This document shows, piece after piece, positions 11,435-25,602 of a stretch of DNA of 64,000 nt (position 1 is its first letter; the number at the start of each line of letters is the position of its first letter). The notes below the pieces were generated by a model. That model searched no databases. It was not told where the DNA came from and worked only from the letters and a program-made list of their open reading frames with translations. The stretch is from the NCBI GenBank assembly GCA_009667805.1, contig CM019068.1:8620182-8684181 (forward strand), written 5' to 3'. This stretch comes from Leptobrachium leishanense (lineage: Eukaryota > Chordata > Amphibia > Anura > Megophryidae). A program made the position numbers and the translations under genes.

Positions 11435-14400
11435 CTAGATAGCATATAGAGATAATAGATTACAGAGAGGATAGTTTATAGGGGGATATCTTATAGAGAG
11501 GATAGCTTATAGAGGGGGTAGTTTATAGAGAGGATAGCTTATAGAGAGGATAGCTTATAGAGAGGATAGCTTATAGTGGGGATAGCTTATAGAGAGGATA
11601 GCTTATAGTGGGGATAGCTTATAGAGATGATAGCTTATAGTGGGGATAGTTTATAGAGAGGATAGCTTATAGTGGGGATAGTTTATAGAGAGGATAGCTT
11701 ATAGTGGGGATAGTTTATAGAGATGATAGCTTATAGTGGGGATAGCTTATAGAGATGATAGCTTATAGTGGGGATATTTTATAGAGATGATAGCTTATAG
11801 TGGGGATAGCTTATAGAGAGGATAGCTTATAGAGGGGATAGCTTATAGAGGGGATAGCTTATAGAAGGGATAGCTTATAGAGAGGATAGTTTATAGAGGG
11901 GATAGCTTATAGAGGGGATAGCTTATAGAGGGGATAGCTTATAGAGAGGATAGCTTATAGAGAGGATAGCTTATAGAGGGGATAGTTTATAGAGAGGATA
12001 GTTTATAGAGGAGATAGTTTATAGAGGGGATAGCTTATAGAGGGGATAGCTTATAGAGAGGATAGCTTATAGAGAGGATATCTTATAGAGAGGATAGTTT
12101 ATAGAGGGAATAGTTTATAGAGAGGATAGTTTATAGAGGGGATAGCTTATAGAGGGGATAGTTTATAGAGAGGATAGCTTATAGAGAGGATAGTTTATAG
12201 AGAGGATAGTTTATAGAGAGGATAGTTTATAGAGGGGATAGCTTATAGAGAGGATAGCTTATAGAGGGGATAGCTTATAGAGAGGATAGCTTATAGAGAG
12301 GATAGCCTATAGAGGGGATAGCTTATAGAGAGGATAGTTTATAGAGGGGATAGTTTATAGAGAGGAAAGCTTATAGAGAGGATAGTTTATAGAGAGGATA
12401 TCTTACAGAGGGGATATCTTATAGAGAGGATAGCTTATAGTGGGGATAGCTTATGGAGATGATAGCTTATAGACAGGATAGTTTATAGAGAGGATAGCTT
12501 ATAGAGGGGATAGCTTATAGAGAGGATAGCTTATAGAGGGGATAGCTTATAGAGATGATAGCTTATAGAGAGGATAGTTTATAGAGAGGATAGCTTATAG
12601 AGGGGATAGTTTATAGAGGGAATAGCTTATAGAGGGGATAGTTTATAGAGGGGATAGCTTATAGAGAGGATTGCTTATAGAGGGGATAGCTTATAGAGAG
12701 GATAGCTTATAGAGGGGATAGCTTATAGAGATGATAGCTTATAGAGAGGATAGTTTATAGAGAGGATAGCTTATAGAGGGGATAGTTTATAGAGGGAATA
12801 GCTTAAAGAGGGGATAGTTTATAGAGGGGATAGCTTATAGAGAGGATTGCTTATAGAGGGGATAGCTTATAGAGAGGATAGCTTATAGAGGGGATAGCTT
12901 ATAGAGATGATAGCTTATAGAGAGGATAGTTTATAGAGAGGATAGCTTATAGAGGGGATAGTTTATAGAGGGAATAGCTTAAAGAGGGGATAGTTTATAT
13001 AGGGGATAGCTTATAGAGAGGATTGCTTATAGAGGGGATAGCTTATAGAGAGGATAGCTTATAGAGGGGATAGCTTATAGAGATGATAGCTTATAGAGAG
13101 GATAGTTTATAGAGAGGATAGCTTATAGAGGGGATAGTTTATAGAGAGGATAGCTTACTATAGAGGGGATAGTTTATAGAGGGGATAGCTTATAGAGGGG
13201 ATAGTTTATAGAGAGGATAGTTTATAGAGGGGATAGCTTATAGAGATGATAGCTTATAGAGGGGATAGTTTATAGAGAGGATAGTTTATAGAGGGGATAG
13301 TTTATAGAGAGGATAGTTTATAGAGGGGATAGTTTATAGAGGGGATAGCTTATAGAGGGGATAGTTTATAGATAGGATAGTTTATAGAGGGGATAGTTTA
13401 TAGAGATGATAGCTTATAGAGGGGATAGTTTATAGAGAGGATAGCTTATAGAGAGGATATCTTATAGAGGGGACAGCTTATAGAGGGGATAGCTTATAGA
13501 GATGATAGCTTATAGTGGGGATAGTTTATAGAGATGATAGCTTATAGAGAGGATAGTTTATAGAGGGGATAGTTTATAGAGGGGATAGCTTATAGAGGGG
13601 ATATTTTATAGAGAGGATAGATTATAGAGGGGATATTTTATAGAGAGGATAGCTTAATAGAGAGATAGCTTATAGAGAGGATAGTTATAGAGGGGATAGC
13701 TTATAGTGGAGATAGCTTATAGAAATGATAGTTTATAGCGAGGATAGTTTATAGAGAGGATAGCTTATAGAGAGGATAGCTTATAAAGAGGATAGCTTAT
13801 AGAGAGGATAGCTTATAGAGGGGATAGCTTATAGAGAGGATAGTTTATAGAGAGGATATCTTATAGAGAGGATATATTATAGAGAGGATAGCTTATAGAG
13901 GGGATAGCTTATAGAGAGGATAGCTTATAGTGGGGATAGTTTATAGAGAGGATAGTTTATAGAGAGGATAGTTTATAGAGGGGATAGCTTATAGAGAGGA
14001 TAGCTTATAGAGAGGATAGCTTATAAAGAGGATAGTTTATAGAGGGGATAGTTTATAGAGGGGATAGCTTATAGAGAGGGGATGCTTATAGAGAGGATAG
14101 CTTATAGAGGGATAGTTTATAGAGGGGATAGTTTATAGAGGGGATATCTTATAGAGATGATAGCTTATAGAGAGGATAGTTTAATAAGAGAGGATAGCTT
14201 ATAGAGGGGATAGCTTATAGAGGGGATAGCTTATAGAGGGGATAGTTTATAGAGAGGATAGCTTATAGAGGGGATAGTTTTTAGAGAGGATAGCTTATAG
14301 AGGAGGATAGCTTATAGAGGGGATAGTTTATAAAGAGGATAGTTTATAGAGGGGATAGCTTATAGAGAGGATAGCTTATATAGAGGGGATAGTTTATAGA

Positions 14401-17400
14401 GGGGATAGCTTATAGAGAGGATAGCTTATAGAGGGGATAGTTTATAGAGAGGATAGTTTATAGAGAGGATATCTTATAGAGAGGATAGATTATAGAGGGG
14501 ATAGTTTATAGAGGGGATAGTTTATAGAGGGGATAGCTTATAGAGGGGATAGCTTATAGAGAGGATAGCTTTTAGAGGGGATAGCTTATAGAGAGGATAG
14601 CTTATAGAGGGGATAGTTTATAGAGGGGATAGCTTATAGAGGGGATAGCTTATAGAGAGGATAGCTTATAGAGAGAATAGCTTATAGAGAGGATAGTTTA
14701 TAGAGAGGATAGCTTATAGAGGGGATAGTTTATAGAGGGATAGCTTATAGAGGGGATAGCTTATAGAGAGGATAGCTTTTAGAGGGATAGCTTATAGAGA
14801 GGATAGTTTATAGAGATGATAGCTTATAGTGGGCATAGTTTATAGAGATGATATCTTATAGAGAGGATAGCTTATAGAGAGGATAGTTTATAGAGGGATA
14901 GCTTATAGAGAGGATAGTTTATAGAGGGGATAGCTTATAGAGATGATAGCTTATAGAGAGGATAGCTTATAGAGAGGATAGCTTATAGAGAGGATAGCTT
15001 ATAGAGAGGATAGTTTATAGAGATGATAGCTTATAGAGAGGATAGCTTATAGAGAGGATAGCTTATAGAGGGGATAGTTTATAGAGAGGATAGTTTATAG
15101 AGGGGATAGCTTATAGAGGGAATAGCTTATAGAGGGGATAGTTTATAGAGAGGATAGCTTATAGAGAGGATAGCTTATAGAGATGATAGCTTATAGAGAG
15201 GATAGCTTATAGAGGGGATCGTTTATAGAGGGGATAGCTTATAGAGAGGATAGTTTATAGAGGGGATAGTTTATAGAGGGGATAGCTTATAGAGAGGATA
15301 GTTTATAGAGAGGATAGCTTATAGAGGGGATAGCTTATAGAGAGGATAGCTTATAGAGGGGATAGTTTATAGAGGGGATAGCTTATAGAGAGGATAGTTT
15401 ATAGAGGGGATAGCTTATAGAGAGGATAGTTTATAGAGAGGATAGTTTATAGAGGGGATAGCTTATAGAGATGATATCTTATAGAGAGGATAGCTTATAG
15501 AGATGATAGCTTATAGAGAGGATAGCTTATAGTGGGGATAGCTTATAGAAATGATAGCTTATAGAGAGGATAGCTTATAGAGAGGATAGTTTATAGAGAG
15601 GATATCTTATAGAGAGGATAGATTATAGAGAGGATAGTTTATAGAGAGGATAGTTTATAGAGAGGATAGCTTATAGAGAGGATAGTTTATAGAGAGGATA
15701 GTTTATAGAGAGGATAGCTTATAGAGGGGATAGCTTATAGAGGGGATAGCTTATAGAGAGGATAGTTTATAGAGAGGATAGTTTATAGAGAGGATAGATT
15801 ATAGAGAGGATAGCTTATAAAGAGGATAGTTTATAGAGGGGATAGCTTATAGAGAGGATAGTTTATAGAGAGGATAGCTTATAGAGGGGATATTTTATAG
15901 AGAGGATATCTTATAGAGGGTATAGTTTATAGAGAGGATAGTTTATAGAGAGGATAGTTTATAGAGAGGATATTTTATAGAGAGGATAGATTATAGAGGG
16001 GATAGTTTATAGAGGGGATAGCTTATAGAGGGGATAGTTTATAGAGGGGATAGCTTATAGAGGGGATAGCTTATAGAGAGGATAGATTATAGAGGGGATA
16101 GTTTATAGAGGCGATAGTTTATAGAGGGGATAGCTTATAGAGGGGATAGTTTATAGAGAGGATAGCTTATAGAGAGGATAGCTTATAGAGGGGATAGTTT
16201 ATAGAGAGGATAGTTTATAGAGAGGATATCTTATAGAGAGGATAGATTATAGAGGGGATAGTTTATAGAGGGGATAGCTTATAGAGGGGATAGTTTATAG
16301 AGAGGATAGCTTTTAGAGGGGATAGCTTATAAAGAGGATAGCTTATAGAGGGGATAGCTTATAGAGGGGATAGTTTATAGAGGGGATAGTTTATAGAGAG
16401 GATAGTTTATAGAGAGGATAGATTATAGAGGGGATAGTTTATAGAGGGGATATTTTATAGAGAGGATAGTTTATAGAGAGGAAAGCTTATAGAGAGGATA
16501 GTTTATAGAGAGGATATCTTACAGAGGGGATATCTTATAGAGAGGATAGCTTATAGTGGGGATAGCTTATGGAGATGATAGCTTATAGACAGGATAGTTT
16601 ATAGAGAGGATAGCTTATAGAGGGATAGCTTATAGAGAGGATAGCTTATAGAGGGGATAGCTTATAGAGATGATAGCTTATAGAGAGGATAGTTTATAGA
16701 GAGGATAGCTTATAGAGGGGATAGTTTATAGAGGGAATAGCTTATAGAGGGGATAGTTTATAGAGGGGATAGCTTATAGAGAGGATTGCTTATAGAGGGG
16801 ATAGCTTATAGAGAGGATAGCTTATAGAGGGATAGCTTATAGAGATGATAGCTTATAGAGAGAGGATAGTTTATAGAGAGGATAGCTTATAGAGGGGATA
16901 GTTTATAGAGGGAATAGCTTAAAGAGGGGATAGTTTATAGAGGGGATAGCTTATAGAGAGGATTGCTTATAGAGGGGATAGCTTATAGAGAGGATAGCTT
17001 ATAGAGGGGATAGCTTATAGAGATGATAGCTTATAGAGAGGATAGTTTATAGAGAGGATAGCTTATAGAGGGGATAGTTTATAGAGAGGATAGCTTATAG
17101 AGGGGATAGTTTATAGAGGGGATAGCTTATAGAGGGGATAGTTTATAGAGAGGATAGTTTATAGAGGGGATAGCTTATAGAGATGATAGCTTATAGAGGG
17201 GATAGTTTATAGAGAGGATAGTTTATAGAGGGGATAGCTTATAGAGAGGATAGTTTATAGAGGGGATAGTTTATAGAGGGGATAGCTTATAGAGGGGATA
17301 GTTTATAGAGAGGATAGTTTATAGAGGGGATAGTTTATAGAGATGATAGCTTATAGAGGGGATAGTTTATAGAGAGGATAGTTTATAGAGAGGATAGCTT

Positions 17401-20400
17401 ATAGAGAGGATATCTTATAGAGGGGACAGCTTATAGAGGGGATAGCTTATAGAGATGATAGCTTATAGTGGGGATAGTTTATAGAGATGATAGCTTATAG
17501 AGAGGATAGCTTATAGAGGGGATAGTTTATAGAGGGGATAGCTTATAGAGGGGATATTTTATAGAGAGGATAGATTATAGAGGGGATATTTTATAGAGAG
17601 GATAGCTTATAGAGAGGATAGCTTATAGAGAGGATAGTTTATAGAGGGGATAGCTTATAGTGGAGATAGCTTATAGAAATGATAGTTTATAGCGAGGATA
17701 GTTTATAGAGAGGATAGCTTATAGAGAGGATAGCTTATAAAGAGGATAGCTTATAGAGAGGATAGCTTATAGAGGGGATAGCTTATAGAGAGGATAGTTT
17801 ATAGAGAGGATATCTTATAGAGAGGATATATTATAGAGAGGATAGCTTATAGAGGGGATAGCTTATAGAGAGGATAGCTTATAGTGGGGATAGTTTATAG
17901 AGAGGATAGTTTATAGAGAGGATAGCTTATAGAGAGGATAGCTTATAAAGAGGATAGTTTATAGAGGGGATAGTTTATAGAGGGGATAGCTTATAGAGGG
18001 GATAGTTTATAGAGGGGATAGCTTATAGAGAGGATAGCTTATAGAGAGGATAGCTTATAAAGAGGATAGTTTATAGAGGGGATAGTTTATAGAGGGGATA
18101 GCTTATAGAGGGGATAGCTTATAGAGAGGATAGCTTATAGAGGGGATAGTTTATAGAGGGGATAGTTTATAGAGGGGATATCTTATAGAGATGATAGCTT
18201 ATAGAGGGGATAGTTTATAGAGAGGATAGCTTATAGAGGGGATAGCTTATAGAGGGGATAGCTTATAGAGGGGATAGTTTATAGAGAGGATAGCTTATAG
18301 AGGGGATAGTTTTTAGAGAGGATAGCTTATAGAGAGGATAGCTTATAGAGGGGATAGTTTATAAAGAGGATAGTTTATAGAGGGGATAGCTTATAGAGAG
18401 GATAGCTTATAGAGGGGATAGTTTATAGAGGGGATAGCTTATAGAGAGGATAGCTTATAGAGGGGATAGTTTATAGAGAGGATAGTTTATAGAGAGGATA
18501 TCTTATAGAGAGGATAGATTATAGAGGGGATAGTTTATAGAGGGGATAGTTTATAGAGGGGATAGCTTATAGAGGGGATAGCTTATAGAGAGGATAGCTT
18601 TTAGAGGGGATAGCTTATAGAGAGGATAGCTTATAGAGGGGATAGCTTATAGAGGGGATAGTTTATAGAGGGGATAGTTTATAGAGAGGATAGCTTATAG
18701 AGAGAATAGCTTATAGAGAGGATAGTTTATAGAGAGGATAGCTTATAGAGGGGATAGTTTATAGAGGGGATAGCTTATAGAGGGGATAGCTTATAGAGAG
18801 GATAGCTTTTAGAGGGGATAGCTTATAGAGAGGATAGTTTATAGAGATGATAGCTTATAGTGGGCATAGTTTATAGAGAGGATAGCTTATAGAGATGATA
18901 GCTTATAGAGAGGATAGCTTATAGAGGGGATCGTTTATAGAGGGGATAGCTTATAGAGAGGATAGTTTATAGAGGGGATAGTTTATAGAGGGGATAGCTT
19001 ATAGAGAGGATAGTTTATAGAGAGGATAGCTTATAGAGGGGATAGCTTATAGAGAGGATAGCTTATAGAGGGGATAGTTTATAGAGGGGATAGCTTATAG
19101 AGAGGATAGTTTATAGAGGGATAGCTTATAGAGAGGATAGTTTATAGAGAGGATAGTTTAATAGAGGGGATAGCTTATAGAGATGATATCTTATAGAGAG
19201 GATAGCTTATAGAGATGATAGCTTATAGAGAGGATAGCTTATAGTGGGGATAGCTTATAGAAATGATAGCTTATAGAGAGGATAGCTTATAGAGAGGATA
19301 GTTTATAGAGAGGATATCTTATAGAGAGGATAGATTATAGAGAGGATAGTTTATAGAGAGGATAGTTTATAGAGAGGATAGCTTATAGAGAGGATAGTTT
19401 ATAGAGAGGATAGTTTATAGAGAGGATAGCTTATAGAGGGGATAGCTTATAGAGGGGATAGCTTATAGAGAGGATAGTTTATAGAGAGGATAGTTTATAG
19501 AGAGGATAGATTATAGAGAGGATAGCTTATAAAGAGGATAGTTTATAGAGGGGATAGCTTATAGAGAGGATAGTTTATAGAGAGGATAGCTTATAGAGGG
19601 GATATTTTATAGAGAGGATATCTTATAGAGGGTATAGTTTATAGAGAGGATAGTTTATAGAGAGGATAGTTTATAGAGAGGATATCTATAGAGAGGATAG
19701 ATTATAGAGGGGATAGTTTATAGAGGGGATAGCTTATAGAGGGGATAGTTATAGAGGGGATAGCTTATAGAGGGGATAGCTTATAGAGAGGATAGATTAT
19801 AGAGGGGATAGTTTATAGAGGCGATAGTTTTATAGAGGGGATAGCTTATAGAGGGGATAGTTTTATAGAGAGGATAGCTTATAGAGAGGATAGCTTATAG
19901 AGGGATAGTTTATAGAGAGGATAGTTTATAGAGAGGATATCTTATAGAGAGGATAGATTATAGAGGGGATAGTTTATAGAGGGGATAGCTTATAGAGGGA
20001 TAGTTTATAGAGAGGATAGCTTTTAGAGGGGATAGCTTATAAAGAGGATAGCTTATAGAGGGGATAGCTTTATAGAGGGGATAGTTTATAGAGGGGATAG
20101 TTTATAGAGAGGATAGTTTATAGAGAGGATAGATTATAGAGGGGATAGTTTATAGAGGGGATATTTTATAGAGAGGATAGCTTATAGAGAGGATAGCTTA
20201 TAGAGGGGATATTTTATAGAGAGGATAGCTTATAGAGGGGATAGCTTATAGAGAGGATAGCTTATAGAGAGGATAGTTTATAGAGGGGATAGCTTATAGA
20301 GGGGATAGCTTATAGAGAGGATAGCTTATAGAGGGGATAGCTTATAGAGAGGATAGTTTATAGAGAGGATAGTTTATAGAGAGGATAGTTTATAGAGAGG

Positions 20401-22562
20401 ATAGCTTATAGAGGGGATAATTTATAGAGAGGATAGTTTATAGAGGGGATATCTTATAGAGAGGATAGTTTATAGAGAGGATAGCTTATAGAGGGGATAG
20501 TTTATAGAGAGGATAGTTTATAGAGGGGATAGCTTATAGAGGGGATAGCTTATAGAGAGGACAGTTTATAGAGAGGATAGTTTATAGAGAGGATAGCTTT
20601 TAGAGAGGATAGTTTTTAGAGAGGATAGCTTATAGAGGGGATAGTTTATAGAGAGGATAGTTTATAGAGGGGATAGCTTATAGAGGGGATATTTTATAGA
20701 GAGGATAGCTTATAGAGGGGATAGCTTATAGAGAGGATAGTTTATAGAGGGGATAGCTTATAGAGGGGATAGCTTATAGAGAGGATAGCTTATAGAGGGG
20801 ATAGCTTATAGAGGGGATAGCTTATAGAGGGGATATTTTTTTAGAGAGGATAGTTTATAGAGGGATAGTTTATAGAGGGGATATTTATAGAGAGGATAGT
20901 TTATAGAGGGGATAGCTTATAGAGAAGATAGCTTATAGAGAGGATAGCTTATAGAGGGGATATTTATAGAGAGGATAGCTTATAGAGGGGATAGCTTATA
21001 GAGGGGATAGTTTATAGAGGGGATAGCTTATAGAGGGGATAGCTTATAGAGGGGATAGCTTATAGAGGGGATAGCTTATAGAGGGGATATTTTATAGAGA
21101 TAATAGCTTATAGAGGGGATAGTTTATAGAGGGGATAGCTTATAGAGGGGATAGCTTATAGAGAGGATAGTTTATAGAGGGGATAGCTTATAGAGGGGAT
21201 AGCTTATAGAGGGGATAGCTTATAGAGGGGATATTTTATAGAGATAATAGCTTATAGAGGGGATAGTTTATAGAGGGGATAGCTTATAGAGGGGATAGCT
21301 TATAGAGAGGATAGCTTATAGAGAGGATAGCTTTTAGAGGGGATAGCTTATAGAGAGGATAGCTTATAGAGAGGATAGTTTATAGAGGGGATATTTTATA
21401 GAGAGGATAGTTTATAGAGGGGATAGTTTATAGAGGGGATAGCTTATAGAGGGGATAGTTTATAGAGAGGATATCTTATAGAGGCGATAGTTTATAGAGG
21501 GGATAGCTTATAGAGGGGATAGTTTATAGAGGGGATAGCATATAGAGGGGATAGTTTATAGAGAGGATAGCTTATAGAGGGGATAGCTTATAGAGGGGAT
21601 AGCATATAGAGGGGATAGTTTATAGAGAGGTTATCTTATAGAGATGATAGCTTATAGGGGGGATAGCTTATAGAGGGGATAGCTTATAGAGAGGATAGTT
21701 TATAGAGGGGATAGTTTATAGAGAGGATAGTTTATAGAGAGGATAGCTTATAGAGAGGATAGTTTATAGAGAGGATAGTTTATAGAGAGGATAGCTTATA
21801 GAGAGGATAGCTTATAGAGGGGATAGCTTATAGAGGGGATATTTTATAGAGAGGATAGTTTATAGAGAGGATAGTTTATAGAGGGGATAGCTTATAGAAG
21901 GGATAGCTTATAGAGAGGATAGTTTATAGAGAGGATAGTTTATAGAGAGGATAGTTTATAGAGGGGATAGTTTATAGAGAGGATAGTTTATAGAGAGGAT
22001 AGCTTATAGAGAGGATAGCTTATTGAGGGGATATTTTATAGAGAGGATAGTTTATAGAGAGGATAGTTTATAGAGGGGATAGCTTATAGAAGGGATAGCT
22101 TATAGAGAGGATAGTTTATAGAGAGGATAGTTTATAGAGAGGATAGCTTATAGAGAGGATAGTTTATAGAGAGGATAGTTTATAGAGAGGATAGTTTATA
22201 GAGAGGATAGTTTATAGAGAGGATAGCTTATAGAGGGGATAGTTTATAGAGGGGATAGTTTATAGAGAGGATAGTTTATAGAGAGGATAGTTTATAGAGA
22301 GGATAGCTTATAGAGGGGATAGTTTATAGAGGGGATAGCTTATAGAGGGGATAGCTTATAGAGAGGATAGCTTATAGAGGGGATAGCTTATAGAGGGAAT
22401 AGTTTATAGAGGGGATAGTTTATAGAGGGGATAGCTTATAGAGGGGATATCTTATAGAGAGGATAGCTTATAGAGAGGATAGCTTATAGAGAGGATAGCT
22501 TATAGAGAGCATAGCTTAAACAGAGCATAGTTTATAGAGGGGAAAGCTTATATAGAGGCTAT
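11435..22562. repeat. 16-bp satellite array, about 690 copies, 11.1 kb
   Basis: Unit GATAGCTTATAGAGAG with common variants at three positions (GCTT/GTTT, GAGAG/GAGGG, GAGAT, GTGGG). The period is 16, so TAG falls in every plus-strand frame and no long open frame exists. Occasional units gain or lose a base. Sub-blocks form higher-order repeats, for example an 11-unit (176-bp) block repeated three times at about 12495-13100. No unrelated sequence interrupts it. Confidence 0.97.
12365..20170. repeat. Tandem duplication of a ~4.1-kb block inside the 16-bp satellite
   Basis: A rare string of variant units (GAAAGCTT, TATCTTACAG, TTATGGAGATG, TAGACAGG) occurs at 12365-12480 and again at 16481-16595, offset 4116. 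GGGCATAG occurs at 14831 and 18862 (offset 4031). GAAATGATAG occurs near 15550 and 19262, and GGCGATAG at 16110 and 19820 (offset about 3710). Both copies end in the same order of units (near 16470 and 20175). This fits one large tandem duplication with later unit losses in one copy, about 0.4 kb of them between 14.8 and 15.5 kb or its counterpart. Confidence 0.8.
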
Positions 22563-22569
22563 CGACAGT

Positions 22570-22760
22570 TATTGACAGGTTTAAACAGACAAATTCCATA
22601 GGTTTCAATGTAACTTCTGGAATACATACCTTTAGCTTTTTTTAAAAGACCGTTTTGTATTTTTGTATTTCTTTAAACAATATTTGTTTTTTTATCTTTT
22701 TAAATACTTTTTCTGTTTTGTAACAGACGTTTTTATTTAATAATTAATTATTTTTATTGA
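22570..22760 (-). mobile_element. MITE family X fragment
   Basis: GACAGGTTTAAACAGACAAA, CCATAGGTTTCAATGTAAC and the T-rich stretch with TGTAACAGAC(G)TTTTTATT match the minus orientation of the family X 3' half. Strongly decayed. It abuts the right edge of the 16-bp satellite. Confidence 0.5.
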
Positions 22761-23640
22761 TTTAACCTCGTATTAGGTGAATAGGAAACTTCCTTTTTAT
22801 TTGTCAGTTCGGTGGAAATCTCCGATGCCACTTTGTCGCAAGTCGTCAGTTATTGGTGCAATTGAACGGTTATTGGCGCATTTCGGCAGTTTTTCGCATT
22901 GCTCGATAACCGCTTTGGCGACTCCAATTTCAGCAAAATACCGTGACCATATGCTAAAAAGTGAATTCACTGTATTTTCAGCAAAATGGAATCGTCGAAA
23001 TTCGCTGAAATGTTTAGAAACATGCAATTTCTGTTCTTTGTGAAAATAGTCTAAACAATAAGGAATATTGTGAGAGCCGGGACTAATAGCGAGACATTCT
23101 CACATTCATAACACTCCGTCTCGGAGGCTGGAGTTGCAGAGAGTGATTAATATTCCAGGGGCTGTAGGAGGAGGTCATTAAGTAAAAATATCTCATTTAT
23201 CTCGGCAATCTGTTGACAACGCGTTTTGCGCATAACAAGCGGCGTTTATTTATTAGGCTTGGAGCAGATGTGGGACATACATTAAGCTCATTATGCATCC
23301 GCTCCTGCCTTCTCCTTCATGTGAAAACAGATAGAGATCTGTAACAGTTACCACAAAGGGTAAACAATATGGACCCGCCATGCATTGTGGGGGAGGACAA
23401 AAGCAGCCATGGGAAAAAAATAATGCAGGTTCTGTCAATGCAAAACCCATAAAACATTAAATCAAGAGCAGTTGGATACAATGTTGCATTAGTAAAGATA
23501 TTTTTATGTCTTACATCTAGCGATGAGGAGATCCCAGTGTTTTCTCAACTATAATATCTCAGGTTGTAAGCGGCAATATCCTCCTGAGCTTGTTCTTAGA
23601 TCTAGAATTACAGAATGGATCGAGGCTGTGACCATCATGT
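22761..23640. other. No gene seen
   Basis: Overlapping open frames of 88 (plus) and 76 (minus) codons at 22777-23043 have no family resemblance, and the sequence has the look of a decayed palindromic element. 23044-23640 is unique-looking non-coding DNA. Confidence 0.45.
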
Positions 23641-23649
23641 GCTTTTAAA

Positions 23650-23725
23650 TGCATTAGTTACATAGTAACATGGGCTGAAAAATGTACCGGATTACATCAA
23701 TTTCAACCTTTTTTTTATATATATC
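23650..23725 (-). mobile_element. LINE 3'-tail fragment
   Basis: GTTACATAGTAACATGGGCTG followed by an A-rich run and ATCAATTTCAACC is the reverse complement of the tail style seen at 33045-33095 (GAGGCTGAAC..TGATGG..., TATGTAACTAT). It is probably the 5'-truncated tail of a non-LTR element. Confidence 0.45.
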
Positions 23726-23884
23726 TACTACTGACGTTGATATACAAGAAAGTGGAAAAAAACCACCTGTGCCACAAACAAGATAAATGTATATATACAT
23801 TTCTAGCCTTCATAATGGCAATGGGCTTTCTCCCGAGGAATGCACTGCTGTTACATATTTCCTATTAACCCCTTCAGTACTATG

Positions 23885-25375
23885 ATTTATTTTATATAAA
23901 TATATACGGGGCCTCAGAGGGATCTGATAACTTTATATAAATATATATGGGACCTCAAAAGGATCTGATAACTTTATATAAATATATACGGGGCCTCAGA
24001 GGGGTCTGATAACTTTATATAAATATATACGGGGCCTCAGAGGGGTCTGATAACCTTATATAAATATATACGGGCCTCAGAGGGATCTGATAACTTTATA
24101 TAAATATATATGGGGCCTCAGAGGGATCTGATAACTTTATATAAATATATACGAGGCCTCAGAGGGATCTGATAACTTTATATAAATATATACGAGGCCT
24201 CAGAGGGATCTGATAACTTTATATAAATATATACGAGGCCTCAGCGGGATCTGATAACTTTATATAAATATATACGAGGCCTCAGAGGGGTCTGATAACT
24301 TTTTATAAATATATACAGGGCCTCAGAGGGATCTGATAACTTTATATAAATATATACGGGGCCTCAGAGGGATCTGATAACTTTAGATAAATATATACGG
24401 GGCCTCAGAGGGATCTGATAACTTTATATAAATATATACGAGGCCTCAGAGGGATCTGATAACTTTATATAAATATATACGAGGCCTCAGAGGGATCTGA
24501 TAACTTTATATAAATATATACAAGGCCTCAGAGGGGTCTGATAACTTTATATAAATATATACGGGGCCTCAGAGGGATCTGATAACTTTATATAAATATA
24601 TACGAGGCCTCAGAGGGGTCTGATAACTTTATATAAATATATACGGGGCCTCAGAGGGATCTGATAACTTTATATAAATATATACGAGGCCTCAGAGGGG
24701 TCTGATAACTTTATATAAATATATACGGGCCTCAGAGGGATCTGATAACTTTATATAAATATATATACGGGGCCTCAGAGGGATCTGATAACTTTATATA
24801 AATAGATACGGGCCTCAGAGGGATCGGATAACTTTATATAAATATATACGAGGCCTCAGAGGGATCTGATAACTTTATATAAATATATACGAGGCCTCAG
24901 AGGGGTCTGATAACTTTATATAAATATATAGGGGACCTCAAAAGGATCTGATAACTTTATATAAATATATACGGGGCCTCAGAGGGGGTCTGATAACTTT
25001 ATATAAATATATGCGGGGCCTCAGAGGGGGTCTGATAACTTTATATAAATATATACGGGGCCTCAGAGGGGTCTGATAACTTTATATAAATATATACGGG
25101 CCTCAGATGGATCTGATAACTTTATATAAATATATACGGGCCTCAGAGGGGTCTGATAACTTTATATAAATATATACGGGGCCTCAGAGGGGTCTGATAA
25201 CTTTATATAAATATATACGGGCCTCAGATGGATCTGATAACTTTATATAAATATATACGGGCCTCAGAGGGGTCTGATAACTTTAAATAAATATATATGG
25301 GGCCTCAGAGGGATCTGATAACTTTATATAAATATATACGGGGCCTCAGAGGAGTCTGATAACTTTATATAAATA
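23885..25375. repeat. 41-bp tandem array, about 36 copies
   Basis: Unit made of CTTTATATAAATATATACGG followed by GGCCTCAGAGGGATCTGATAA, with G-run length and GGATCT/GGGTCT variants. The right end is cut by the Tc1-like element at 25378. The array's TATACGGGGCC resumes at 28461, so the Tc1 inserted into the array and the two sides were once joined. Confidence 0.95.
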
Positions 25376-25377
25376 TA

Positions 25378-25602
25378 CAGTTAGGTCCAGAAATATTGGG
25401 ACGTCGACACAATTGTAACATCTTTGGCTCTATACACCACCACAATGGAGTTGGAATGAAACAAACACAATGTGCTTTAACTGCAGACTGTCAGCTTTAA
25501 TTTGAGGGTATGTACATCCAACTCAGGTGAACGGTGTAGGACTTACAGCAGTTTGCAGATGTGCCTCCCACTTGTTAAGGGACCAAAAGTAATGGGACAA
25601 TT
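25378..25602 (+). repeat. Left long terminal inverted repeat of the Tc1-like element
   Basis: Pairs with 28236-28460. Matching internal landmarks are GTATGTACATCCAACTCAGG, TGTAGGACTTACAGCAGTTT and TTAAGGGACCAAAAGTAATG. Tc1 transposases of this type bind repeated sites at both ends of such arms. Confidence 0.85.

Noticed and set aside
11435..22562. GATA-factor binding-site array
   Set aside because: Most units read GGATAG, not WGATAR; only the minor TGATAG variants fit. No reason to call it regulatory.
22777..23043. Overlapping 88- and 76-codon frames on opposite strands
   Set aside because: No family resemblance; sequence looks like a decayed palindromic element.
23885..25375. Tandem TATA-box promoters (TATATAAATATATA every 41 bp)
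   Set aside because: AT-rich satellite unit; no transcript or initiator context supports promoter function.
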